NCBI GenBank assembly: GCA_027858325.1
Contig: JAQICU010000068.1
Coordinates: 1-7,965, forward strand
DNA from: Candidatus Cloacimonadota bacterium
GTDB lineage: Bacteria; Cloacimonadota; Cloacimonadia; Cloacimonadales; TCS61
Length of the DNA: 7,965 bases
Direction of reading: 5' to 3'
A program made the position numbers and the translations under genes. The first letter of the stretch is position 1; each line of letters starts with the position of its first letter. Shown here piece by piece: positions 1 through 6,022 of the stretch. Under the pieces are notes generated by a model. The model was not told the origin of the DNA. It worked only from the letters and a program-made list of their open reading frames with translations, and did no database searches.

Positions 1-647
1 AGTTTTTCTAGAATCTCCCAAAAATCTTCAGCGTAAAATTCTGCTTCTTTTTTCAAATTTTCAATATCATGTGTGTCATTGTCATCGAAAATAGCAAAAG
101 CATCCATCCCACCATTGTGTGATTCTAGTACACCATGTAGGGTGTCCTCGATCACCAGGCAATCAGTAGGATCATCTTTTAGTTCTTGGGCTGCTTTCAG
201 GAAAATATCGGGATAAGGTTTCCCTTTGATCTCTTCGCAGCCGGTCACGATTGATTCGAAATATTGCAGAACTCCATTTGCCTTTAAAACAGTTTCGGCC
301 AGGTATTTTGTGTTACTGGTACCAATTGCCATTTTCACATTTTGTTCATGTAAATATTCAATCAATTCTTTAGCACCAGCATTCAATCTGATCTCAGTTT
401 TGTAATGCAGGGCAACCATTTCTGTCCATTCTGCTCCTATTTCTTCGATTGTATCTGGAAGCTTAAATTTATCTTTAAAGTACTGGCAAATTTCATTGAA
501 ACTGTTACCCTCTGGTACATCTTTAAATAGATCTGATGGAACGGGAATACCTCTTTTAATCAGGTATTCTTTATCCACTTGCAGCCAGATTCCCATCGAA
601 TCAATAAGTGTTCCGTCCAGATCAAATATCACCGCTTTATATTTCAT
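1..647 (-). CDS. HAD-superfamily phosphatase, beta-phosphoglucomutase-like (3' end cut by window)
   Basis: An open frame begins at the ATG at 647-645 and runs off the left edge with no stop, giving 215 visible residues. The four HAD motifs are present. Motif I is DLDGT, with nucleophile D9 and acid/base D11. Motif II is the GTSNT stretch (T110-S111). Motif III is the lysine of KGKPYPD (K143). Motif IV is VIEDT (E167-D168), followed by HGV. Residues of about 15-90 form the alpha-helical cap of subfamily IA enzymes. Such proteins are cytoplasmic Mg-dependent phosphatases or phosphomutases acting on small phosphorylated metabolites; the substrate cannot be read from sequence. It is not a phosphonoacetaldehyde hydrolase by motif I, which in that family has a different consensus. 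Only a weak GGAAA-like ribosome site precedes the ATG. The gene lies 152 nt downstream of phnE on the same strand, so it may be a distal operon member. Few residues seem to be missing at the C terminus. Confidence 0.88.
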   Translation of the reverse strand, partial: MKYKAVIFDLDGTLIDSMGIWLQVDKEYLIKRGIPVPSDLFKDVPEGNSFNEICQYFKDKFKLPDTIEEIGAEWTEMVALHYKTEIRLNAGAKELIEYLHEQNVKMAIGTSNTKYLAETVLKANGVLQYFESIVTGCEEIKGKPYPDIFLKAAQELKDDPTDCLVIEDTLHGVLESHNGGMDAFAIFDDNDTHDIENLKKEAEFYAEDFWEILEK

Positions 648-672
648 AAATTTCCATAGAAATAAATTATGT

Positions 673-697
673 TGGACTTCTCGTCTCGAGGAGTCCA
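673..697. repeat. Hairpin, 11-bp stem with 3-nt loop, REP-like
   Basis: Bases 673-683 pair with 687-697 around the loop TCT, with a single G-T wobble at 679/691. The outer arms are TGGACT and AGTCCA. It sits between phnE and the downstream HAD gene, together with two other hairpins. There is no T-tract directly after it on either strand, so it looks more like a repetitive extragenic palindrome or an mRNA-stabilising structure than a terminator. Whether it recurs in the genome cannot be seen here. Confidence 0.6.
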
Positions 698-741
698 CAC
701 TGTTTCTTGCATTCGTCCCGAAAGTAATTCTTCAATCATCT

Positions 742-760
742 TCAGATCGAGACGATCTGA
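742..760. repeat. Perfect hairpin, 8-bp stem with 3-nt loop
   Basis: TCAGATCG (742-749) pairs exactly with CGATCTGA (753-760) around the loop AGA. It is the middle one of three consecutive hairpins in the 152-nt spacer after phnE. Its regular spacing and clean stem suggest it belongs to the same composite palindromic element as the hairpin at 673-697. I infer a repeat element; a processing or stability role for the phn transcript is also possible. Confidence 0.55.
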
Positions 761-761
761 C

Positions 762-801
762 AAAACCTCTGGATCAAGCGAGATGTTTGAACCAGCGTTT
801 T
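762..801 (-). terminator. Terminator-like stem-loop at the end of phnE
   Basis: Read on the minus strand, AAAAC and CTGGTTCAA (801-787) face TTGATCCAG and GTTTT (777-762). This gives a 9-bp stem with one mismatch, extended by AAAAC/GTTTT, around a 9-nt loop. It overlaps the phnE stop codon (802-800) and ends in a short T-run, as an intrinsic terminator would. The stem is not especially GC-rich and the T-run is only four bases. It may therefore be a weak or partial terminator, or one more part of the composite palindromic repeat. Confidence 0.35.
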
Positions 802-1807
802 ACATTTCCTGTAATTTCCCACGTACTTTTGCGCTCACCATATCCATGATCCAAACAACAATAGCTATCATCCAGATAATGATCCCTACATTCTGCCAAC
901 GTAACATTTGCTGTTGTTGAAGCAGAAGAAGTCCAATACCACCACCACCAACAAAACCGACAATAGTTGCCATCCGCACATTTATATCCCAGCGGTAAAT
1001 TGTAAAGGCAAGAAACGGTGAAATTATCTGGGGAACAACCGCAAATATCCAGGTTTGAATTGTATTCGCTCCAGTCGCTTTTATTGCTTCCACCGGACCA
1101 GGATTTATATTTTCGATCTGCTCGGAATACAGCTTTGTTAATGATGCAATAGAGTGGATCATAAGTGCCAGCATACCGGCAAAGGGTCCAATACCAACCC
1201 ATACACTGAAAATGATCGCCCACACAATTGCTTCAATAGAACGAAAGATAGTCGCAATTGTTCTTACAATAATATATACTGTATTTCCCAGAAATGTTTG
1301 CGGCATTAAATTGCGAGCTGCAAAAAAACTTAAGAAAAAAGCTAATGGAATTGCAAAAGCAGTGGCAAGCAAAGCCAGGTATATTGTCTCTGCTAAGGCT
1401 GCAAGACATTGCATGAAAATATCCATATTTGGATTGAAAATTCCCTTCATTATGCCGCCAGCGTTCTGGAACTTAGCAAACAATTTATAAAGATCAACTT
1501 CAACCAGATTCCACCCAACAATGAAGGTGATGAGCAAAAGCAGAAAGACAGACCAGCCCCAGAAAGTTTTATACCATTTGCCCTCGGTTTTAATGGTTGG
1601 AAGAAATATCTTCCTTCCAATCGATAGACCTAGAATGAAGGAAATAAATCCTGCTGCAACACCAAAGATCACGACAAAATTAGTTTGAATTATTTTTTCA
1701 AACCAGTGATTCACCAAAAAGGATACACATCCCAAAATATATATCCAAATCAGTAAGTCAGTAAGTATTGCTTGAAGATTCAGTTTGAGTTTATTATCTT
1801 TTTTCAT
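800..1807 (-). CDS. phnE: Phosphonate-type ABC transporter permease, long form (PhnE)
   Basis: This is a 335-residue inner-membrane protein of the binding-protein-dependent permease superfamily that would form the channel of the importer. The cytoplasmic coupling loop that docks on the ATPase is clear near residues 239-247 (VEAIKATGA). A glycine-rich GFVGGGGIG follows near 286-294. Hydrophobic segments occur around 14-33, 43-63, 84-105, 133-160, 172-200, 206-225, 258-275 and 306-325. Many PhnE proteins are about 260-270 residues, so this one carries roughly 70-100 extra N-terminal residues with additional membrane helices, a recognised long variant. The start is firm: the ATG overlaps the phnC stop as ATGA and is preceded by GAGGAGGT inside phnC. 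It ends with TAA inside a hairpin. After that TAA the frame stays open for 51 more codons, up to the start of the next gene. The substrate is inferred from family only. Confidence 0.93.
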   Translation of the reverse strand: MKKDNKLKLNLQAILTDLLIWIYILGCVSFLVNHWFEKIIQTNFVVIFGVAAGFISFILGLSIGRKIFLPTIKTEGKWYKTFWGWSVFLLLLITFIVGWNLVEVDLYKLFAKFQNAGGIMKGIFNPNMDIFMQCLAALAETIYLALLATAFAIPLAFFLSFFAARNLMPQTFLGNTVYIIVRTIATIFRSIEAIVWAIIFSVWVGIGPFAGMLALMIHSIASLTKLYSEQIENINPGPVEAIKATGANTIQTWIFAVVPQIISPFLAFTIYRWDINVRMATIVGFVGGGGIGLLLLQQQQMLRWQNVGIIIWMIAIVVWIMDMVSAKVRGKLQEM

Positions 1808-2571
1808 CTGATCTCGACCTCCTCAGCATCTTCACCGTAAATTTCTTTGAATCTCTTCTCATCAATTTCTTTGGGAGTACCATCGAATACGATTTTACCA
1901 TCTTTTAAAGCGATAACGCGTGAGCCATATTTCCTGGCAAGGCTAAGAAAGTGAAGTGAACAAATAACGGTCATGTTATCCGATTTATTCAACTCTCCCA
2001 AGTACTGCATTACTGAATCTGCAGTTGCTGGATCAAGGCTGGCAACTGGTTCATCTGCTAAAATAATTTTAGGATTTTGCATTAGGGCACGGGCGATTGC
2101 TACACGCTGCTGTTGTCCACCACTTAAATTTCTGGTTTTTTTATCGGCAAATTCCTTCAAACCAACCCGACTTAGATTATCCAAAGCAGTTTTCATATCC
2201 TCTTTGTGTTGAGGAAAGGTGAGAGAATGAATAAGTGTAGAATATCCTAGTTTTCCAGTTAAAACATTTGTTATTGAACTCAAATTTTGTATCAGGTTGA
2301 ATTGCTGAAAAATCATGCCAATCTTGCGACGAATATAACGAAGTTTTTGTCCTTTTGCTCCAATTACGTCTTCCCCATCAATATAGATTTCACCCGAAGT
2401 GGGTTCTATAAGACGATTCAAACAGCGAAGTAGAGTAGATTTACCGGAACCGGAAAGACCCAGTAGAATACAGAATTCACCTTCTTTTACATCTAAATTG
2501 ATACCTTTGATCGCATGTGTTCCTTTAGCATAAATCTTGTGTAGATTTTTTATTTCAATTATATTTTTCAT
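1804..2571 (-). CDS. phnC: Phosphonate-type ABC transporter ATP-binding protein (PhnC)
   Basis: This 255-residue cytoplasmic ATPase would drive the importer and has the usual length for the PhnC family. All nucleotide-binding motifs are intact: Walker A GLSGSGKST (38-46), Q-loop around Q88-Q89, ABC signature LSGGQQQR (148-155), Walker B IILADEP with D172-E173, D-loop SLD (177-179), and the switch histidine H206 in CSLHFL. The LHFL context, where many ABC ATPases have the H-loop in a TH form, and the strong overall resemblance support the PhnC subgroup rather than an amino-acid ATPase. The ATG at 2571 follows TAGGAG (2576-2581) at good spacing. Its TGA overlaps the phnE start by 4 nt, implying translational coupling. 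It is separated from phnD by a 120-nt structured spacer. No defect is visible, so ATPase and permease look functional even though the receptor gene upstream is interrupted. Confidence 0.95.
   Translation of the reverse strand: MKNIIEIKNLHKIYAKGTHAIKGINLDVKEGEFCILLGLSGSGKSTLLRCLNRLIEPTSGEIYIDGEDVIGAKGQKLRYIRRKIGMIFQQFNLIQNLSSITNVLTGKLGYSTLIHSLTFPQHKEDMKTALDNLSRVGLKEFADKKTRNLSGGQQQRVAIARALMQNPKIILADEPVASLDPATADSVMQYLGELNKSDNMTVICSLHFLSLARKYGSRVIALKDGKIVFDGTPKEIDEKRFKEIYGEDAEEVEIR
1817..1824 (-). promoter_or_regulatory. Strong ribosome binding site for phnE inside phnC
   Basis: GAGGAGGT lies within the last codons of phnC, 9 nt upstream of the phnE ATG. With the ATGA stop-start overlap it fixes the phnE start and suggests coupled translation of ATPase and permease. 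Confidence 0.75.
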
Positions 2572-2597
2572 ATTACTCCTATTTCATGAAATCACAA

Positions 2598-2649
2598 ATC
2601 TTGAAAAGGCTAAACTTGAAGACAGATTTGAGGGAAACCTTTTCAAGGT
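2598..2649. repeat. Inverted repeat in the phnD-phnC spacer
   Basis: CTTGAAAAGG (2600-2609) and CCTTTTCAAG (2638-2647) are a perfect 10-bp inverted repeat 28 nt apart, extendable by a T-G and an A-T pair to 2598-2649. A competing stem is available between CAAATCT (2595-2601) and AGATTTG (2624-2630), so the RNA could adopt two forms. The 120-nt spacer (2572-2691) holds no gene. There is no T-tract for termination. It is likely another short palindromic repeat, or a processing/stability hairpin that lets receptor and ATPase-permease be expressed at different levels. Confidence 0.55.
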
Positions 2650-2691
2650 GTACGCTGATCGGAATGAAAGACCAATATCGAAAGACAAAAA

Positions 2692-3591
2692 TTATTTTAC
2701 TAACTCAGAAGCATCTTTGCCGATAGCCTCTAATGTCTTACGTACTACATCGTAATCTGCATTAGTTGAGCGGACAAAATTGTCTATGTCTAATAATTTT
2801 ACTAGAGTTTCATGACCTTCTTTTGAATCGGCATATTCTAATAACGTACTAACAATTTTTTCTTTCATATCTTTTGGAAAATCTTTACGGAAAGTAACTG
2901 TATCATTAGGAATCCAATCTGTAAAACCAATTATTTTAATCTTTTCCATAACATCAGAATAGGTTTCTATCACTGCCCTTCGGGCATCATGAGGACCGTC
3001 TTCACCTTCAGGAGCCCAGAAAGTGCAGCCTACTTCTGCGTTACCATTATAAACAGCCAGAATAGTCTGTGGATGACCTCCAGCAAAGAAGTATTTCCCC
3101 GGTTTAATACCTTTTCTGGCTAACAAGGCAGACGGATACATAAAACCGGAAGTAGAAGCTGCATCCGTATAAGCAATAATTTTTCCATTAATATCTTCTA
3201 AATTATTAATTCCGCTATTTGTTCGAGCTATGAATTGCCCTTTATATTTATCCAATCCTTTTCGAACTGCTGTCAAAGCAACTTCAGCTCCAAACTTCTG
3301 ATTCGCTAGAACATAGGCAAAAGTTGCCAGCCAGGCAAGATCGGTTTATTTGGTTCCCATTGCTTCAATAACAGATGCGTAACTGGTAGGAACCGCTACT
3401 TTGAAATGATAACCGGTTTTTTCTGTGATAAAATCTGCTACTTCCTTGCCGCTGGTTACTATCTTACCGGCTTCCATAGATGGCACAAAATACATCTTGA
3501 TCGGATTCTTTTTAGTTCCCAACTCTGCTTGTTCACCACAACTGAAAGTTAGTAAAATAACAATAAGTAATAGTACTTTAATTAATTTCAT
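2692..3591 (-). pseudogene. phnD: Phosphonate-type ABC transporter substrate-binding lipoprotein (PhnD), interrupted by an in-frame TAA
   Basis: The frame from the ATG at 3591 to the TAA at 2694-2692 is 300 codons, the normal PhnD length, but codon 82 (3348-3346) is TAA. Both sides are one frame and both fit the family. The first 81 residues carry a lipoprotein signal (hydrophobic stretch, then LTFSC with C18) and the NPIKMYFVPS strand. After the stop come TDLAWLATFAYVLAN (83-97), the ligand-loop motif DAASTSGF (143-150) and AEVGCTFWAP, so the fold is complete apart from codon 82. The product would be the membrane-anchored receptor for phosphonate, phosphite or a phosphate ester. As written, translation yields an 81-residue stub. 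A TTG at 3276 could in principle restart but would omit the first lobe. TAA ends phnE and both secreted-protein genes normally, so recoding of TAA is unlikely. A recent nonsense mutation or a base error, for example from CAA, AAA or GAA, explains it best. A good ribosome site precedes the ATG. Confidence 0.88.
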
Positions 3592-3597
3592 TTTTAT

Positions 3598-3604
3598 CTC
3601 CTCT
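3598..3604 (-). promoter_or_regulatory. Ribosome binding site of phnD overlapping the yjjG stop
   Basis: AGAGGAG lies 6 nt before the phnD ATG, and its first bases are shared with the TAG stop of the upstream nucleotidase gene. This arrangement supports the phnD start and suggests the two genes share one transcript and are translationally coupled. Confidence 0.7.
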
Positions 3605-4283
3605 ATTTAACTATTCTTTTCAATTCGGAAAGATCATTAATTTCGAATTTCGGACTTATCCCCGAATTATTATTGTATTTATTTGGATTGTACCAACATG
3701 TGTCAATTCCAAAATCATTTCCACCCTTAATATCTGAAGTTAAATTATCACCAATGATTATGGCAGACTCCTTGTGGGGAAGCTTCGCAAAGATATGTTG
3801 GAAAAATTCAGGATCAGGTTTTGGGTGTCCGATCTCTTCTGAAATAAATATATGCTGGAAATATTTTGCCAGTTCTGAATCAGCAAAACGGGGATTTTGC
3901 ACATCGGCAAGTCCATTTGTGGCAAGAGCAAGTTCACACTTTCCAAATAGGAAGCTGACAATCTTTTCAGCCCCCGGTAAGAGATGAGTTCCTTCGGAAA
4001 GATATTTAAGATAGATTGGACTGATTACTTTGGGATCAAGCTGCAGATCCTCTTTAGTAAAAAATCTTTGAAACCGTTCAATTCTTAATTTTTCGGAAGT
4101 TATTTTCTTCTGCTCAAAATCCCGCCAGATAGCCATGTTGATGATTTCGTATTCTTTGTGTAATTGCTGTAAGTTCTCACTAACACCAAATTGTTTAAAT
4201 GTCTTCTCAAATGCTTCCATCTCTGTAGTATCAAAATCAAAGAGTGTCCCATCAGCATCGAATAAAACTAATTTATATTTCAT
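3603..4283 (-). CDS. yjjG: YjjG-type HAD hydrolase, probable non-canonical pyrimidine nucleotidase
   Basis: At 226 residues it matches the length of the YjjG/YfnB family, cytoplasmic HAD 5'-nucleotidases that remove phosphate from nucleoside monophosphates, including damaged or modified pyrimidines. Motif I is DADGTLFDFD (D9 nucleophile, D11), a characteristic string for this group. Motif II is ATNG (T122). Motif III is the lysine of GHPKPDP (K155). Motif IV is GDNLTSDIKGG (D179, D184). A helical cap occupies about residues 18-100. The ATG at 4283 lies 9 nt after the stop of the secreted-protein gene and has no clear Shine-Dalgarno, so its translation may depend on the upstream gene. It ends with TAG inside the phnD ribosome site. 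The tight link to phnD may mean the enzyme handles phosphate esters brought in by the importer, but this could equally be chance clustering. The family call is firm and the substrate is not. Confidence 0.88.
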   Translation of the reverse strand: MKYKLVLFDADGTLFDFDTTEMEAFEKTFKQFGVSENLQQLHKEYEIINMAIWRDFEQKKITSEKLRIERFQRFFTKEDLQLDPKVISPIYLKYLSEGTHLLPGAEKIVSFLFGKCELALATNGLADVQNPRFADSELAKYFQHIFISEEIGHPKPDPEFFQHIFAKLPHKESAIIIGDNLTSDIKGGNDFGIDTCWYNPNKYNNNSGISPKFEINDLSELKRIVK

Positions 4284-4292
4284 AGAACCAGT

Positions 4293-5783
4293 TTATTTTA
4301 GAAGCATCATTTTGTTTTTAGCTGCTACTTTCCCATCAATTACTAATTGATAGAAATAGATTCCACTGGAAACAGGTTTATTATTACTATCTGATCCATT
4401 CCAGATAATTGACGATTGTTTACTCCCAGCTTGTGTCATTCTGAGCCCCGATTTGATCGGGGAAGGACTGGGAGTATTGATATTATTATTGCCTAACCCT
4501 TCGTCTCCGCTCAGGGTGACAGGCAATGATCTGATTTTCTGACCTTTTAAATTATAGATGTTAATTTTCACAAACGAGGACGTTTGTGTTACGGAAAAAG
4601 AGATCGTCGTGGTGGGATTGAATGGATTAGGATAATTTGAAAGGCTATACTCACTTTGAGGAATTACGTCATTTTCCAATCCGGTAACGTTGATCTGAAC
4701 GTTAACTGTATCTGTAGGTAGTGATTCTCCAGAGTCGTAAACTGCTGAAATAAAATAACTGTAAAATCCATTGATCAGATCCAGGTCAAAAAATTCTTCT
4801 GCTATGATGCTTTGTACAATAATTCCATTCCGATAGACATTATAAGCCAGTAGTTCTTCGGTTGGAAGCTCAGGCTCTTCCCAGGTTAGATGAACATTAT
4901 TTTCATCATAAACAGTAGCTTGAGGATTTTGTGGTGGCGGTGGAGTATTCGGGTCTGGTTCAAGCTCACATAATACATATGTTGTATCATCTTCTACAAC
5001 AGAAATATTGCTTTGTATAAATGGAAGATACCCGAGTGCATTTATCGTGATCTCTCGAATACCTACTGGAATATTATTTAATATAAAATAGCCTTCATCA
5101 TCGGACATTGTGTTTCCATATTGAGACATAACCGGAGCAAAAGCAATTGGTTCACTATTATTTTCATTGATCACATTTCCTTCGATAGCACCATATATAA
5201 CCGAATTACCGGTAATTATAAGATTATCAATATTCCATCCGCTGTATTGCCAGGAGCCGTCTGTTGTTCCAATTGAAAACCGAATGCGAACTTCACTATT
5301 AAGATCAGCTATTTCGGAAATATCAAAGTTGAGACTGCTCCATGAATCGTTTGTAACCACGCTGGAATTCGTCCAGATCTCGATCCAGGTTGTTCCATCA
5401 TCATTACTCACACAGATGTAAGCGTGATCGTATAATGGCTGCTCTACGTTCAACCATTTCATAAAACTAAGTTCAACTCCTACGAACTCGCTGCAATCAA
5501 TGGCAGGTGAGATAGCAAAATATTCATGGGGATCAAGATCTGTTTCGTAATCACCCAGGCTCGCACCAAGCCCTGTGAGGTCTACTCCCAGAACATTACT
5601 TCCGGCATAAGCCGAAACTGGATCAGGATTTCCATGCTCTCCACCTAAACCCTGCGGAGAATCTATTTCAAATTCACCATTTAATATCCAGCCCGTTAGT
5701 TCTTCAAAACCATCTTCCCAGATATCTTCAGCAAAAACCAAAGTAACGGAAAAAATGAATAAAATAATTATGAATATTTTCAT
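4293..5783 (-). CDS. Secreted multidomain protein with jelly-roll, regulatory beta-sandwich, FN3 and T9SS-type sorting domain
   Basis: The chosen ATG (5783) follows GGAGA and opens directly into a signal peptide, MKIFIIILFIFSVTLVFA, with likely cleavage after A18. The longer frame to 5810 would place nine residues before it and lacks a ribosome site. Of 496 residues, about 20-191 form a MAM/laminin-like jelly roll (FEELTGW, DGTTWIEIW, GWNIDNLII). About 198-273 form a carboxypeptidase-regulatory-like sandwich (GNVINENN, DDEGYFILNNIP). A PPPP linker (near 281) leads to a fibronectin type III domain (283-367), then the C-terminal sorting domain with YPNPFNP (384-390), GQK (414-416), IIWNG (459-463) and terminal KMMLLK. 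The product is probably exported across the outer membrane and held on the cell surface or released. No catalytic motif is visible, so an adhesive or carbohydrate-binding role is an inference. Residues 421-450 are an insertion encoded by a palindromic DNA element. Confidence 0.9.
   Translation of the reverse strand: MKIFIIILFIFSVTLVFAEDIWEDGFEELTGWILNGEFEIDSPQGLGGEHGNPDPVSAYAGSNVLGVDLTGLGASLGDYETDLDPHEYFAISPAIDCSEFVGVELSFMKWLNVEQPLYDHAYICVSNDDGTTWIEIWTNSSVVTNDSWSSLNFDISEIADLNSEVRIRFSIGTTDGSWQYSGWNIDNLIITGNSVIYGAIEGNVINENNSEPIAFAPVMSQYGNTMSDDEGYFILNNIPVGIREITINALGYLPFIQSNISVVEDDTTYVLCELEPDPNTPPPPQNPQATVYDENNVHLTWEEPELPTEELLAYNVYRNGIIVQSIIAEEFFDLDLINGFYSYFISAVYDSGESLPTDTVNVQINVTGLENDVIPQSEYSLSNYPNPFNPTTTISFSVTQTSSFVKINIYNLKGQKIRSLPVTLSGDEGLGNNNINTPSPSPIKSGLRMTQAGSKQSSIIWNGSDSNNKPVSSGIYFYQLVIDGKVAAKNKMMLLK
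4434..4521. repeat. 88-bp palindromic (REP/MITE-like) element inserted in frame within the sorting domain
   Basis: The ends are imperfect inverted repeats: TGTCATTCTGAG (4434-4445) and CTCAGGGTGACA (4510-4521), matching at 10 of 12 positions when inverted. Inside is a perfect 7-bp hairpin, CCCCGAT-TTG-ATCGGGG (4446-4462). A perfect 9-bp pair TACTCCCAG (4421-4429) and CTGGGAGTA (4468-4476) encloses the left end. The style resembles the short TGTCATTCTGAG-type palindromes scattered in many bacterial genomes. It encodes residues 421-450, a Pro/Ser/Asn/Gly-rich stretch between the GQK and IIWNG strands. The neighbouring secreted protein has about 11 residues between these strands and this one has 38, so roughly 27 residues have been added without breaking the frame. 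I see no clear target-site duplication. Confidence 0.8.
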
Positions 5784-5787
5784 TACA

Positions 5788-5792
5788 TCTCC
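5788..5792 (-). promoter_or_regulatory. Ribosome binding site deciding the secreted-protein start
   Basis: GGAGA lies 4 nt before the ATG at 5783 (GGAG core 5 nt away) and overlaps the 10-bp perfect palindrome CCAATATTGG (5791-5800). It supports the signal-peptide ATG over the upstream in-frame codon at 5810. The palindrome could partly hide the ribosome site in RNA structure, which is speculative. Confidence 0.6.
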
Positions 5793-5798
5793 AATATT

Positions 5799-6010
5799 GG
5801 GATTCTGCAAAATCCATAATTGTCATTGCGTCCATTCTCCGTAGTACTACGAAGGATGAAAGGTTTCTTACTCGAAATTCTTTCGCGGCAATCTATTTCG
5901 CTTATATTTTGTTTAAAAGTAAGATTGCTTCGTTTGAAACAGCAAGAAGAAGACTCGCAAAGACATTCTTTGATTAATGCTCCCATAATAACTCCGATTT
6001 TCAGAACTCC
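5799..6010. repeat. Degenerate long inverted-repeat element filling the spacer between the secreted-protein genes
   Basis: The spacer 5784-6022 holds no convincing gene. Its core runs from TGTCATTGCG (5821-5830) to CGCAAAGACA (5956-5965), inverted copies matching at 9 of 10 positions. Inside, GCAATCT (5888-5894) and AGATTGC (5922-5928) are a second inverted pair, and CGTAGTACTACG (5840-5851) is a perfect 12-bp palindrome. Outside the core, GGGATTCTGCAAAATCC (5799-5815) and GATTTTCAGAACTCC (5996-6010) are a third, gapped inverted pair. This nesting looks like two facing units of a TGTCATTGCG-type interspersed repeat, a nonautonomous palindromic element with no transposase. It could also work as a transcript-end or mRNA-stability structure. 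Confidence 0.7.
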
Positions 6011-6022
6011 TTAATCTCCAAT

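Noticed and set aside
1..647. Phosphonoacetaldehyde hydrolase (PhnX) beside the phosphonate importer
   Set aside because: Motif I reads DLDGTLIDS and the cap and motif IV fit beta-phosphoglucomutase-like phosphatases rather than the phosphonatase signature.
2692..3276. Independent small gene starting at TTG 3276
   Set aside because: It is the same frame as the upstream phnD fragment, separated only by one TAA, and begins in mid-domain without a ribosome site.
3346..3348. Stop-codon recoding (TAA read as an amino acid)
   Set aside because: TAA terminates phnE and both secreted proteins at the expected domain ends, so a nonsense mutation or base error is more likely.
4435..4521. Rho-independent terminator formed by the GC-rich hairpin
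   Set aside because: It lies inside a continuing, well-conserved coding frame and has no following T-tract.
5783..5986. Open frames on both strands in the spacer between the secreted-protein genes
   Set aside because: They lie in a nested inverted-repeat element, start from weak codons, lack ribosome sites and give low-complexity translations.
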